Shown: piece by piece, positions 1 through 10,235 of the stretch
Layout: each line of letters begins with the position of its first letter
Numbering within the stretch: position 1 is the first letter of the stretch
NCBI GenBank assembly: GCA_014084085.1
Contig: NPFB01000036.1
Span: 8,990-72,989 of the forward strand
Direction of reading: 5' to 3'
DNA: 64,000 nt
Source of the DNA: Hondaea fermentalgiana
Lineage: Eukaryota; Sar; Bigyra; Thraustochytrida; Thraustochytriidae
The notes under the pieces: generated by a model
What the model was told of the DNA's origin: nothing
The model's input: the letters and a program-made list of their open reading frames with translations, nothing else
Database searches by the model: none
Made by a program: the position numbers and the translations under genes

Positions 1-52
<52 letters not shown>
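1..52. repeat. (CAA)n trinucleotide microsatellite
   Basis: About 17 perfect units start at the window edge, so the true left end lies outside. It sits in non-coding sequence. Confidence 0.95.
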
Positions 53-104
53 CGACAACAGTCGGGTCTTCCAAAGGATACGACTTGTGTGGCCTAACCA
101 ACCA

Positions 105-138
<34 letters not shown>

Positions 139-1439
139 TAGCCACTGCCACGAACCAAATTGAATGCAAATTTAGACGATCTCGTCTTGTAAACTAACCA
201 TGGCCAAAAAAAAGTTGAAACAGCAAGCGGGAGGACCAAAGTGAACCCTCTTGACCTGGCCCACGTCGTTTCCTCGGCGCCCCGAAGCCTTCGGGCGCGT
301 GTCCGCGCGCACTATGCAAAGCGAGGCACGTGACGCCGACTTTGCTTCCTGCGACCTTCCTTGTCCGGGCCGATGACGGGCCACGCCTCTGCCACTCAAG
401 TCCCCGCTACCACTAATAACTTGGCCCGGCAGGCTCACAAGACTCTCGGGCCGCGCAGGGACCTTGATTAAGGCTGGCAAGAGGCAGCTGCAGCAAAAAG
501 CCACCGATGTGACTCGCCAAGCCAGCCAGCCAGCCAGACAGCCAACCAGCCAGCTGGGCCGAGGCGGATGCAAGATTTTTGTTTCGACTGCACGTCGCAG
601 TCGCGTGCTTGCTCGTCGCCGCTCGCAGCCACGGTGGTTGGTGGCAAATTTCGCAAAAAGTGCCTTGGCCTGTTCGTTGCCCTCGGGCCCACTTCATCTC
701 GCTCGCACTCGCACTTGGTTAGAGGTCGCAGTGCTCGCAGCCTGCAGCTGGCCGCGATGGCTGGTGTGGCCCGCCTTGGTGCGACTGCGAGCGGTCAATT
801 GCGGCCCGGCCAGGCACGCAGCAGCTGCAGCAGCCAGCCATGGCAGCTGCAGCAGCTGCCTGGCTGCAGTAGTAGCAGTAGTAGGCACGAAGCGGCTCGG
901 CGACCTGGAACCTCGGCCGCGTTCGAAATCTGTGGAATGGGTGGCTGCGAGGCGCCGTGGTGCGCGCGCGGGAAGACACGAGCCCGCATCCTCCCCGCAG
1001 CTACCGAGTTCGCTCCAGCCTCCCTCCCCTTGCCACTGCACGCACGCACGCACTAGCACTGCTGACGGTCGCTTGCCATGGTCGCTGTCACTTGTTGCAG
1101 TGGTTGCTCGCACGCGCGCATGCATGCGCACCAGCAGGAGGTCTCGGACAGGCCGCCGCGTCGCTGGTCGCTGGTCGCAGTCGCTGCGATGCGCTGGCCT
1201 CACCTAACCACTGATGCGAAACGAGGTTTCTCCTTGCACATGAAACTTGTTATTTTATATACCATAAAGTGAGGGCTGGCTGGCTGGCTGGCTGGCTGTG
1301 CGGCGCCCAGCCAGGAAAAGTCGCTCCTCCGCTGTGGGCTGTGTCGGGCACTTATCGCGCCTCGCTTTACCTTACGTTCCTTCAGCTACGCGCTGAGGGT
1401 AAATCAGCCACCATGTGAAAAAAAAATAAAAAATCGCGG

Positions 1440-1472
1440 GATCGATCGATCGATCGATCGATTGATTGATTG
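1440..1472. repeat. (ATCG)n / (ATTG)n tetranucleotide repeat
   Basis: Eight self-complementary GATC-phase units decay into GATT units. A pure ATCG run is palindromic and could form a cruciform. Confidence 0.9.
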
Positions 1473-1942
1473 AACAATCGATTGACGGCCGCAGCCGACA
1501 GCTACCATGGCTAGTGCTTCTGATTGGCAATAAACCAATGAATAAATGAATGAACGATTCCAGTATTTCATTCCATTTCTATCCGCGGAAAGGCGCGGTC
1601 AGTCACTTTATCCACGAAAGGGGACCAGCTGCGGGCGCTGGTGGGCTGGCGCGTTGCCCGAATGGAGCTTCACGCCGGAGACGAACCGCACAACCAGCCG
1701 GGCAGAAGAAGCTCCGACTGTCTCGGGCTCGGGCGGGCCGCATTCTCCCCGCCACCCTCGGCCTCGGCCATGCCATGCCATACCATGCCACGGCATTCAG
1801 GTCGCCCGTCTCTCATGGCCGCCGGCTGAACTGCGCTGTTCTCGCGGCGAGACCTGAAGCTCCTGCCGACCGGCGCCGCGCTGGGAACGAGCCGGCCCCA
1901 ACATCCCCCTCGGCTCCATCCACGATGAAGACCTCGGTAATT

Positions 1943-1995
1943 CATCCATCCATCCATCCATCCATCCATCCATCCATCCATCCATCCATCCATCC
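1943..1995. repeat. (CATC)n tetranucleotide microsatellite
   Basis: Thirteen uninterrupted units. The same motif recurs on the opposite strand at 58028-58080 in the other gene-poor tract. Confidence 0.95.
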
Positions 1996-3915
1996 GCTGC
2001 TTGCTCTTGGTGGCTGGCTGCCTGGCTGGCCATGGCTGCTTGCTGCTTGCTGCAGCAGCAGCTACTTGGCCAGACGTGTGCGCGGCGCGTGCAAGCTCGA
2101 CCTGGTCAGCTCGAGCGAGTTCGCGACACGACTGGAGGCACCCACGTGCCGCCCCGGGCCGTCCGAGCAGGTTTTCCTCGCCGCGCAGACACCGCCATCT
2201 GCCAGCAGCGCTGCGCTGCGAGCAGGCGCAGGCGCAGGCGCAGGCGCCGTCTCAGCTGCTTCTACCCCTATTACCTATGCTGACCACCGAGGCGAGCCGC
2301 AGCGGCACCTGCACCTGCGCTGTCACCTCTTGAGGATCATGAGCCCCGCCTCCTGCTGCGGCTATTGCTGCTGCCCCATGGCTGCTGCTGCTGCAGCTGG
2401 CGGCCGGCCATGCCGTGCAGAGCAGGGCAGAGCAGAGCGATCCGAGCCTGCAAGGCAAACGAAGACTTGCACTCTCGCAAGCCACGAGACCAAACTGCGC
2501 AGCTGCAGTACGGCAGACAGGGCTCCGATGGTCTTGTCTGGTCTGGCCACTGCGCGAGGGAGGTTGGCCTGCCGGCCTCTGGCGACTCGACTCGGACGGC
2601 CGCGAAGCCTGGCCAGGCAGCACAGGTCGGCCGACCACCAATCAATTTATTCTCCCGCCCGAGCGAGCTCTTGCTGGCCGCGCGGCTTCGCTGCTTGGCA
2701 AGCACGAGAGAGAGAGCTCGTCCAGACATTCATTTCCTCGCAAGCTGAGAAAGAAATGAATGAAAGAATGAACGAATGCAAGGCCTCACATTGCCTGCGG
2801 GACCTACCCTGCCTCTTTTTTCCCGCAGTGCAAGGTCGCTGCGGGCACTGGCGACAGGGCGCCCAGAGGGGGGCGGCGGTTTCTTCCACTTCGAATCGAG
2901 TCCTTTCTTCCCGCTCGCGCGCGGTCCCTGGCTGCCCCCCCCCCCCCTTTTCTCCCTCTTCCTCTCTGTCTCCAGCGGCGCAGCGCGTCAGCACTTCAAG
3001 GTTCTTGCGGCGGCGCCTCATCGAGGCAGGCCCGCTCGCCATGATCACGAGCCCCGCCGCCGCTGCGCTGCTGCCGCGACGCCCGGTCCGCTGCTGCCAC
3101 GCCGCCGTAGCGAGCCCGCGGGCCCGCGGCCGAGCGATCGAGCCGCGCCGCGCCGCGCGAGGAACGAGGCGAGGCCGCCGCTTTCCCCTTTCTTTCATGC
3201 ACGCTTTCTATCATTCTTTTTTTTGCACAACTTGCCGAGGAAAGCGAGCGCAGCCGGGCGCGCCTGCTTGTCTGCGTCGCTCTCGCGCTCGCTTCCACCC
3301 ATCCCTCCCTCCCTCCCTCCCTCCACCCATCCATCCATCCACCCGCCCCCTCCCTGCCTCTGCACCGCGCCGCTGCGCCGTGCACCTCTGCGCAGCTGCC
3401 TTGGCTGATTTGTGTAGCGGGTGTTTTGCACGGCGCCTCGGTTGCCTGGTTGCTTGCATTCCTCGGCCATGCGCTGCTCTGCATCGCATTGCACTGCACT
3501 GCGCTGCATTGCATTGCATTACACTGCACTATCGCTGCGCGGTTTGTAATGCAGCGCAATGCACTTCTTCCGCGCCTGCTTCCTTGCATCCTTGCTTCCT
3601 CCTCTTCGCTCGCTTGCTTTCGCCTCACCTTGCTTTCTTTTTCTTTTTTTCTTTCTACTTTACCTTGGCGGGGCCTTCCTGCTTCCACTCTCGCGCGGTT
3701 TGTTTCATTGACAGCTTCCTTTGCTCGTGTTGCCCTGCGCCGCGGCAACCTCGGCCGCGCACTGGCCTGGCTGTGCCGGCCTGGTTGTGTGTGAAGGAGC
3801 CTGCGCTGCGCTGCTTTCTTCGCGTGCGTGAAACTAGAATTCAAACCAAACACCTGCCGCCCCGGAGTCGAGCAGAGCAGCAGAGCGCTCGGTGCCCGCC
3901 GCACGCCTGCTTGGA

Positions 3916-3998
3916 CGCTCGCTCGCTCGCTCGCTTGCTCGCGCGCACGCACACACGCACGCACGCACACACGCACGCACGCACGCACGCACGCGCGC
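3916..3998. repeat. (CGCT)n followed by (ACGC/AC)n just upstream of the start codon at 4021
   Basis: A CGCT tract at 3916-3940 passes into an alternating purine-pyrimidine CGCACACACG tract at 3941-3998. It ends 22 bases before the ATG of the glutamate synthase-like gene. It must therefore lie in the 5' UTR or core promoter. Its alternation is of the kind that favours Z-DNA. Confidence 0.9.
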
Positions 3999-4020
3999 AA
4001 AGAGAGAGCGACCGGCAAGC

Positions 4021-5763
4021 ATGATGAGGCGAGTGCAGGTTGCGAGCGCCGTGGCGCGACAGACGCAGCGCCGCGGCCCCGCCGCGAACTTCGTGCGCGC
4101 CATGTCGGCGGCCGGAGGCGCGGACGACGCCCAGAGGCGCCTTGACGACATGCTCACGCAGCTCATGATCAAGGTCGACAAGCTGGAAAAGGCTGTGCTC
4201 GCCTCGAGCGCCGCCTCGCCCGCCGCTTCCGCACCCGCCGACGCGCCCAAGAAGCCCGTCGTCCCGCTCGGCAAGTCCCCGCGCGGCTTCGTCGACTTCC
4301 ACCGCAAGCCCGAGCCCTACAGGCCCTCCAAGATTCGCCTCCAGGACTGGAGCGAGATCAACTCCGTCGGCCACGACGATCCCTCCGAACAGAAGCGCCA
4401 GGCCGCGCGCTGCATGGACTGCGGCACTCCGTTCTGCCAGACCCACACCGGCTGCCCCATCAACAACCTCATCCCCGAGTGGAACGACCTCGTCCTCAAC
4501 GACCAGTGGCTCGAGGCCATCGACCGTCTGCACAAAACCAACAACTTTCCCGAGTTCACCGGCCGTGTCTGCCCCGCACCCTGCGAGGGCGCCTGCGTCG
4601 CCGGTCTCATCGACGAGCCCGTCACCATCAAGAACATGGAGTACGCCATTGTTGAGCGCGCATGGAAGGAGGGCTGGATCCAGCCCCGCATGGTCCCCGA
4701 GGAGGACCGCTCCGGAAAGAAGATCGCCGTCATCGGCAGCGGCCCCGCCGGTCTCGCTGCCGCGGACCAGCTTAACCAGCTCGGACACACCGTGACCGTC
4801 ATGGAGCGCGAGGACAAGGTCGGCGGCCTCCTCTACTACGGAATCCCCAACCCCAAGCTCGACAAGCGCACCGTCGACCGTCGCGTCGACCTCCTCCGCC
4901 AAGAGGGCATCGTCTTCGAGACCAACGTCGAGGTTGGTGTCAACCGCGACGCCGAAGAGCTCCGCTCCCAGTACGACGCCGTCGTTCTCGCTGTCGGCGC
5001 CACCAAGCCCCGCCTTCTCAGCTGCCCCGGCGGCGACCTCAAGGGCGTCTACCCAGCCATGGAGTTCCTCACGGCCAACCAAAAGGATCTCAAGCTCGAC
5101 GACAAGGGTTTCTTCCGCAACCAGTGGACTAACGAACTCATCTCCGCCGAGGGCAAGAACGTCGTCGTCATTGGCGGTGGTGATACCGGTACCGACTGCA
5201 TCGGCACCTCGCTCCGTCACTTTTGCAAGAGCCTCGTCAACCTCGAGCTCATGCCCCAAAACCCCACCGCGCGCGACGCCAAGGTCAACCCCTGGCCTCT
5301 TTACCCCAAGGTCCACAAGCTCGACTATGGCCACGAGGAGAACGTCACTGCCTTTGGCAGCGACCCTCGCCAGTACTCTGTCCAGACAAAGCGTCTCCTC
5401 GACGACGGCAAGGGCAACGTCAAGGGCGTCGTCACGGTCGGCGTCGAGTTCAAGAACGGCGCCTTCCAGGAGATCCCCGGCACCGAGCAGACCATCCCGG
5501 CCGACCTCGTGCTCCTGGCCATGGGCTTTGTCAGCCCCGAGGAGAACCTCATCAACGCGCTCAGCCTCGACGCTGACGAGCGAGGAAACATCAAGGCCGA
5601 ATATGGCGAGTACACCACCCCGGTCCCGGGCGTCTTTGCTGCTGGCGATTGCCGCCGTGGCCAGTCTCTCGTCGTCTGGGCCATCAACGAGGGCCGCGGC
5701 GCTGCCGAGGCCGTCGACAAGTTCCTGATGTCGGACGAGTCTGCCTCTGCACAGCAAATGTAA
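4021..5763 (+). CDS. Glutamate synthase small-subunit (GltD)-like flavoprotein, probably mitochondrial
   Basis: A 580-residue NAD(P)H- and FAD-dependent oxidoreductase of the GltD family. In GOGAT the family passes electrons from NAD(P)H through FAD and Fe-S clusters to the large subunit, which makes glutamate from glutamine and 2-oxoglutarate. Cluster-binding cysteines are visible at 131, 134, 139 and 145, followed by a CPAPCEGAC motif. Two dinucleotide folds follow: GSGPAG near 239-244 and GGGDTG near 385-390. The C-terminal FAD motif is [16 protein letters not shown] chose the ATG at 4021 because the in-frame sequence upstream is only repeat-encoded His-Thr-Ala-Arg. Residues 1-30 are Arg/Ala-rich without acids, like a mitochondrial presequence. 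A short helix-forming stretch (about 36-62) and an Ala/Pro linker follow, which bacterial GltD lacks. No large subunit is in the window. The stop codon overlaps a splice-donor-like GTAAGTG. Confidence 0.93.
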   Translation: MMRRVQVASAVARQTQRRGPAANFVRAMSAAGGADDAQRRLDDMLTQLMIKVDKLEKAVLASSAASPAASAPADAPKKPVVPLGKSPRGFVDFHRKPEPYRPSKIRLQDWSEINSVGHDDPSEQKRQAARCMDCGTPFCQTHTGCPINNLIPEWNDLVLNDQWLEAIDRLHKTNNFPEFTGRVCPAPCEGACVAGLIDEPVTIKNMEYAIVERAWKEGWIQPRMVPEEDRSGKKIAVIGSGPAGLAAADQLNQLGHTVTVMEREDKVGGLLYYGIPNPKLDKRTVDRRVDLLRQEGIVFETNVEVGVNRDAEELRSQYDAVVLAVGATKPRLLSCPGGDLKGVYPAMEFLTANQKDLKLDDKGFFRNQWTNELISAEGKNVVVIGGGDTGTDCIGTSLRHFCKSLVNLELMPQNPTARDAKVNPWPLYPKVHKLDYGHEENVTAFGSDPRQYSVQTKRLLDDGKGNVKGVVTVGVEFKNGAFQEIPGTEQTIPADLVLLAMGFVSPEENLINALSLDADERGNIKAEYGEYTTPVPGVFAAGDCRRGQSLVVWAINEGRGAAEAVDKFLMSDESASAQQM

Positions 5764-6937
5764 GTGTGCCTCCGACTCTGCATTCCGCGCCGGACTTTCC
5801 CTCAACGGAGTGGCCCGACCGCCCGCCCCTGACCCCTCTGCTCGGCCGCGCAGAGTGGCCCTTGTTAATTTTGCGCGCCGCGCCCGAGTTGCTCTGGTAG
5901 TAACTTCTGTCTTTGTGTTGCCAATAATGAAAAGGGCAAAAAGAAAGAAGAGAGATGAAGAAGACCAAAAAAGAATTACACAACACGCACGCACTACGTT
6001 GGCCGCCTCTCATCGATCGTCCTTTCCAAGCAACTCCTCGAGAAATATGATCATGCTCGCATTTTGGAAAGAAGGGGAAAAAGAAAAGGTGCTTGGACGG
6101 TTGATCCGTCAGGCAATTGGTCCATTTGGTTTCAGCAATGCATTCTTTCCCCCTTGCGTCACAACGCGATCGCATACCATAGCCAGGGCATCTGGAGATG
6201 GCCTCGCTGTGTCTGTCCGTCGGCAATAATCTATTTACAACCGTGCATGCCCCGCCCTTTCCTTTCTTCCTTTCTCCGTGACCCCAATCTGACATGACGT
6301 CATTTATTGCTGCGCATTGACGCTTTGTACGTTTGGAAGAAGCACAGCACAAAGAGACAGCTACTGTCTCGTCAAGTCAATATCATGAACCTATGTCAGC
6401 GTTCCTATTTCTCCAATCATTCGGTCGCGTCTTTTTTTTTTTTAGCTTTGTCTATACTCTTGTCATTCTCAACCCAAACGATCGAACAAATGGTCGTGGC
6501 CGACTTGACACTTGGAATCATTCATGAACGAGGGCAAGCCGTAGGCTACCTGTTGGGCCGGGGATCACACACTCAATTGGCTCTTTGCCGCAAAGGGACA
6601 CATAATCTTTCCCCTCCTCTCCTCCCCCAATCCCTCTGCGAAAAAAGTGAAAAGTGAGTCGCGAGTCCACCTTGCCGCTTGCAGCATCAGTGATTCGCAG
6701 GCAGCAAAGAATTATCATCAATCAACATGAATTCTACATTATTAGTCCCGGTCACGTCTAGCCTAGCTAAGTTTGTGGACACTCGGACACGATGGGTTGC
6801 TTGTTTAGTGTAACGACGGAAATCTGCATGCATGTGCGCTATAGCAGTCAGCATGGGGTGAAACAATCTTGGAATTTTGTTGCGCCGCCAAGATCATTTC
6901 GTTGCCAACAATGAAAAGTCGTTCACACCCAGGGGAC
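5764..6937. other. Convergent intergenic region, no gene seen
   Basis: It lies between the 3' ends of the GltD-like and aminotransferase genes. It is more AT-rich than the flanking coding DNA and has a T-run near 6432-6442. It presumably carries both 3' UTRs. No conserved reading frame or RNA gene is evident. Confidence 0.6.
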
Positions 6938-8227
6938 TCAGTTGCCAACGGCAGTGGAAAGTCGCTTGAGAAAAGCCTCGATGCGGTCGCAGGCCTCGGC
7001 AAGGACCTCCTCCGGAGCGCAATAGACGATGCGTACAAAGTTGGCCATGCCAAAGCAGGATCCAGGGAGCACAAAGACCAGCTCCTCGTCGACAAGCTGC
7101 TGCGTGAACTTGACATCATCCATTGCAATCTGCGATTGATCAATCTCCACCATTGTGTACATGGCGCCTTGCGGCGTAGTCGCGCGCAGTCCACGCATCG
7201 AGTTGATGCGCTTGGTTACAAACTTGGCGTTGCTCTCCAGTTGTGCGATCGTATCTGCGTTGAACTGCGCCAACTGACGCTCTTCCGGGGATCCGGCCTT
7301 GGGTGTGAGAATGTCCGGCATGCACGCCTGCACGAGCGTGTTGGCACCCAAAGTGAGCTGAGTGAGCCTCAGGGCGCTCCGACGCACGTTTTGCAGGGCT
7401 GTCTGACCATCCTCGAGCTCCACATCATGCATGATGATCCAGCCCACGCGCAAGCCAGGGACGAGGAACTCCTTGGCAAGGCCGCCCACCTCAAGCACTG
7501 GAACATTCTTGGCCAGCTCGGCCATGCTGTAAAAGGTCTCGCCGGAAAAGACCAGGTTGCCATAAATCTCGTCCGCAATCACGGCAAGGTTGAGACGTTC
7601 CGCCGCCGCAAGCACATCGCAAAGGTGCTCCTTCGAGTACACGCTGCCGCACGGGTTCGACGGGTTATTCACCAAGATGGCGCGCGTCTTGTCATCAACG
7701 AGCTGCTCGAGCGCATCAACATCAATCTCCCACTTCTTGTGGGGGAGAAGCGGGTAATGCCGGACCTCGATGCCGTGCGCAAGAGCCAGCGTTTCGTAGA
7801 GCGCGAAGCCGGGTTGCGGCAGCAGGATGTTGTCTCCGGGACTGGCGAGCGCCTGAAGACTAATGTCCAGGGCTCCCGAGCACCCGCTCGCGAGAAAGAC
7901 ATCAGCAGCTTCCACCTTGCGTCCCGTGGCTGCCGCAGAGCGCTTCGCGACGGCCTCCTTGGCAGCCTTGCTTCCCGTTGTGTGCTGGTACCCGTGCGCT
8001 GCCGGCGACGCCGCCGCCTTTTGCAGAGCCTTGATGAAGATGTCGGTTGTCATCAAATTTCCAAACGTCGTCGGATCACCCAGCGAAAGCGGGATCATCT
8101 TCTTGTTCGGTTGCTCGGCGGGGATCGAGACGTTGTCGAGAACATCGCGGATCTGGTTCACGATGCGCTTTCCGCTCAGCGTTTCTGTGTCCATCCAACG
8201 GGGCCAAACATCCCGATGCAGGGCCAT
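6938..8227 (-). CDS. Tyrosine aminotransferase-type class I/II aminotransferase
   Basis: A 429-residue PLP-dependent enzyme that should transfer the amino group of tyrosine or a related amino acid to a 2-oxo acid. The fold-type-I core is complete. It has the substrate/PLP segment NNPSNPCGS, the DEIYGNLVF segment with the PLP-pyridine Asp and Tyr, and GGLAKEFLVPG with the Schiff-base lysine at residue 252. This lysine context is the one typical of tyrosine aminotransferases. RIVYCAPEE near the C-terminus carries the carboxylate-binding arginine. The first ATG after an in-frame upstream stop is at 8227. It is followed by a family-like N-terminal region with no obvious targeting peptide, so a cytosolic enzyme is likely. 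Other keto-acid aminotransferases are possible substrates-wise. Confidence 0.9.
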   Translation of the reverse strand: MALHRDVWPRWMDTETLSGKRIVNQIRDVLDNVSIPAEQPNKKMIPLSLGDPTTFGNLMTTDIFIKALQKAAASPAAHGYQHTTGSKAAKEAVAKRSAAATGRKVEAADVFLASGCSGALDISLQALASPGDNILLPQPGFALYETLALAHGIEVRHYPLLPHKKWEIDVDALEQLVDDKTRAILVNNPSNPCGSVYSKEHLCDVLAAAERLNLAVIADEIYGNLVFSGETFYSMAELAKNVPVLEVGGLAKEFLVPGLRVGWIIMHDVELEDGQTALQNVRRSALRLTQLTLGANTLVQACMPDILTPKAGSPEERQLAQFNADTIAQLESNAKFVTKRINSMRGLRATTPQGAMYTMVEIDQSQIAMDDVKFTQQLVDEELVFVLPGSCFGMANFVRIVYCAPEEVLAEACDRIEAFLKRLSTAVGN

Positions 8228-10235
8228 GAAGCGCAGAGACGGTTGGGCCAACGCGCATTGGATTCGACACGAGTTCGAGAGAGGCGTCCCAATACCATCA
8301 CATCAAGAAGAATAAAGTATTTTTGCGGGTCAGTCAGTTTTTACAGTTCATCGGTGCGTCCTTGGCCTCACAGCCTTTTGCCCGCCCGTCCCTCCCTCCA
8401 TGCATGCATGCTCTTCGCTCGGAGCACAACGCAGGCGACCTTGTCGAGCCAGCCCTCCTCCTCGCTCCCTCCCTCCCTCCCGCCCGCGTCCTCCTCGTCG
8501 CCGTCCCTCTCCGCCTTCGCGGCCTCGGCGGAGTAGGACTTTTCCTTGCTTGGACCGGGCGGGCACGGTCTCTGCATCTCACGATTCGCAACCGGCTCCG
8601 GCCCTGCCTGGCCAGAGTCTCGCGCAACGAACGTACCGGGGATAACCTGCGAGCGCGACATGGTGCTCTGCTGCTGTCTGGAGCGGCCTTGGTGCTTGCG
8701 TGCGAGCGTGCGAGCGAGCGGGTCGAAGCTTTCGGGGTTTGTCCTGGTCGGTTGCTTGCTTTGCTTTGCTTTGCTTTGCTGCGGCCTGGCGTGGCTGACC
8801 TGGTTTGGTGTTTTCTTCTTGCTCCGTTTTGGTTTTGGAGCGGCATCCCCGCCGGCCAAAGTTGATTCGCCGGGGACCGCCATACTTCACTTGCGCGGCC
8901 CTTTCCCCACTTGCGCCCGCCGCCAAGGCCCACTTGCGCGCCGCAGCCCAAGTGGGACTCGCGCCGCCTCAGCCTCTTTCGCCGCGGCGCCGCTTTTGTG
9001 CCTCCTCGCTTTTGCTGCCGAAGCCGCAGCAAACCGTCGTTCTTGCGAGAACATAACTCTCAGCGAGACCACCCGCATGGCGGCGACAGCTTCCGTCGCA
9101 TCGTCCATTCCATTCTTTTGGCCTCAAGAAGTTCAACAGCCCGAGGCGATCGTGGCCGGCGCTCGCGGACGGCACAGAATGCAGGTTCAGCCGGCTGCAG
9201 CGAGCGCAGACCAAACAAAAAGGGTGGGAGGAGGCGGCAGAGGCGAGGGACGTTTCTTCGCGGGCACTTTGATGGACCTTCTGTTTTGCAAGTGCACTGC
9301 AAAGCAATGCATGGAAAGGGACACAATAGTAGGCCTACTTCAGGTTTGGATGTAAGTACTACGTATACTACAAGTGGATGCTTGCGAGCTGCGCGCGAAG
9401 CTCTGTCATCCGATCAGCCACGGCCACTACAGCGATATACATTCTTTCGTGGAGTACGTGCGGCTTATTCTTCTAAGATAATTACTCCAACACTGCGCGC
9501 GCTGCGGCTGCGAGCGCTCAACGCTGACGGTCCCCGCTTGGGCAGTCCGCGCTGTGTACGTTCTTCCCCTCTCGATCTTTCGCGCGACCTCCGCGCGAGC
9601 CTGCCAAGCATCACCGTCGTTCGCTACGAAACCTCGCGCGCTCGATCGAAGCAAGCGCCGCCTCCTCGCCTGCTCGGCCTCCTCCTACTACTACTCCGCC
9701 GCCTCGTCACCGCCGCTGCCGCATACACACGCGCTCACGCGCTCTCGCACACGCTTGTGGCGGCATGACTGAAAACGAAGAGGTAACAAAGACAGGAGTG
9801 AGAAGAGGACGAAAAGTCTCATAGAGCTGCGCGCGAGGTTGACAAAGCCGCGGGCCGTAGACCAGGCGCGAGTGAGAAGACCCGCAAAAGTCTCACAGAG
9901 CCGCGGGGCGCAAATGCACAAAAGCGCCGCGAGGGGTACAGATAGCCTTCCTGCTCGCCTGCTCGGACGCGCCGCAGTGGAACCACGAGCGCGAGAAGTG
10001 AGTTCGGGGAGCTACTGTAATTAGGTCGGCGCGTAAGATTTGTGAGTCTTGAGGCCGTTCACGACCTTGCCTGACGATGAGAAGGAGAATGAGATCGATA
10101 AGATGCAAAGAAGCCAAGTCCGAGATCGATTGCGACTCTAGTAATTACTTGACAAGTTGCCAGCCTGGCCGTCGCGAAGGACAAACGACCAATGAATGGT
10201 TCGATGTTGAAACAATATCATCATTATTATTCTTA
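8228..10235. other. Upstream region of the aminotransferase, no gene seen
   Basis: About 2 kb between the aminotransferase start and the 3' end of the lipase gene. Open frames here encode only Arg/Ser-rich low-complexity peptides. A TTTGC pentanucleotide repeat lies at 8755-8781, and CCCT/CGCC-rich tracts lie near 8460-8510. Confidence 0.6.
8755..8781. repeat. (TTTGC)n pentanucleotide repeat
   Basis: Five uninterrupted units in non-coding DNA. Confidence 0.85.

Larger units (their letters stand above)
1..4020. other. Gene-poor, microsatellite-rich tract upstream of the glutamate synthase small-subunit gene
   Basis: I see no credible gene here. Long open frames exist on both strands, but they translate to runs of Arg, Ser, Ala, Pro and tetranucleotide-repeat peptides with no conserved motif. 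The tract holds many short tandem repeats: CAA at 1-52, CCAG at 106-136, GGCT at 1274-1298, ATCG at 1440-1472, CATC at 1943-1995, CCCT/CATC at 3303-3342 and a CGCT-to-ACGC block at 3916-3998. There is also a C-rich run near 2935-2947. The last part is presumably the promoter and 5' UTR of the gene at 4021. Confidence 0.7.

Noticed and set aside
2996..4018. A 340-codon minus-strand frame
   Set aside because: Composed of Arg/Ala/Ser-rich and repeat-encoded sequence across several microsatellites.
3892..4020. N-terminal extension of the GltD-like protein from an upstream in-frame ATG
   Set aside because: The extra 43 residues are encoded by the CGCT/ACGC microsatellite; a presequence-like start follows directly at 4021.
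1550..4024. An 824-codon plus-strand frame before the GltD-like gene
   Set aside because: Translation is dominated by repeat-derived peptides (Ile-His-Pro-Ser runs, Leu-His-Cys-Ile runs and Thr-His-Ala-Arg runs). No conserved domain.
3841..5994. A 717-codon minus-strand frame covering the whole GltD-like gene
   Set aside because: It is the antisense shadow of a GC3-rich gene. Its translation is a Val/Leu/Asp/Gly mixture with no family motif, while the plus strand carries complete catalytic motifs.
6869..8536. A 555-codon plus-strand frame over the aminotransferase
   Set aside because: Antisense shadow; the minus strand encodes an intact enzyme with the PLP lysine.
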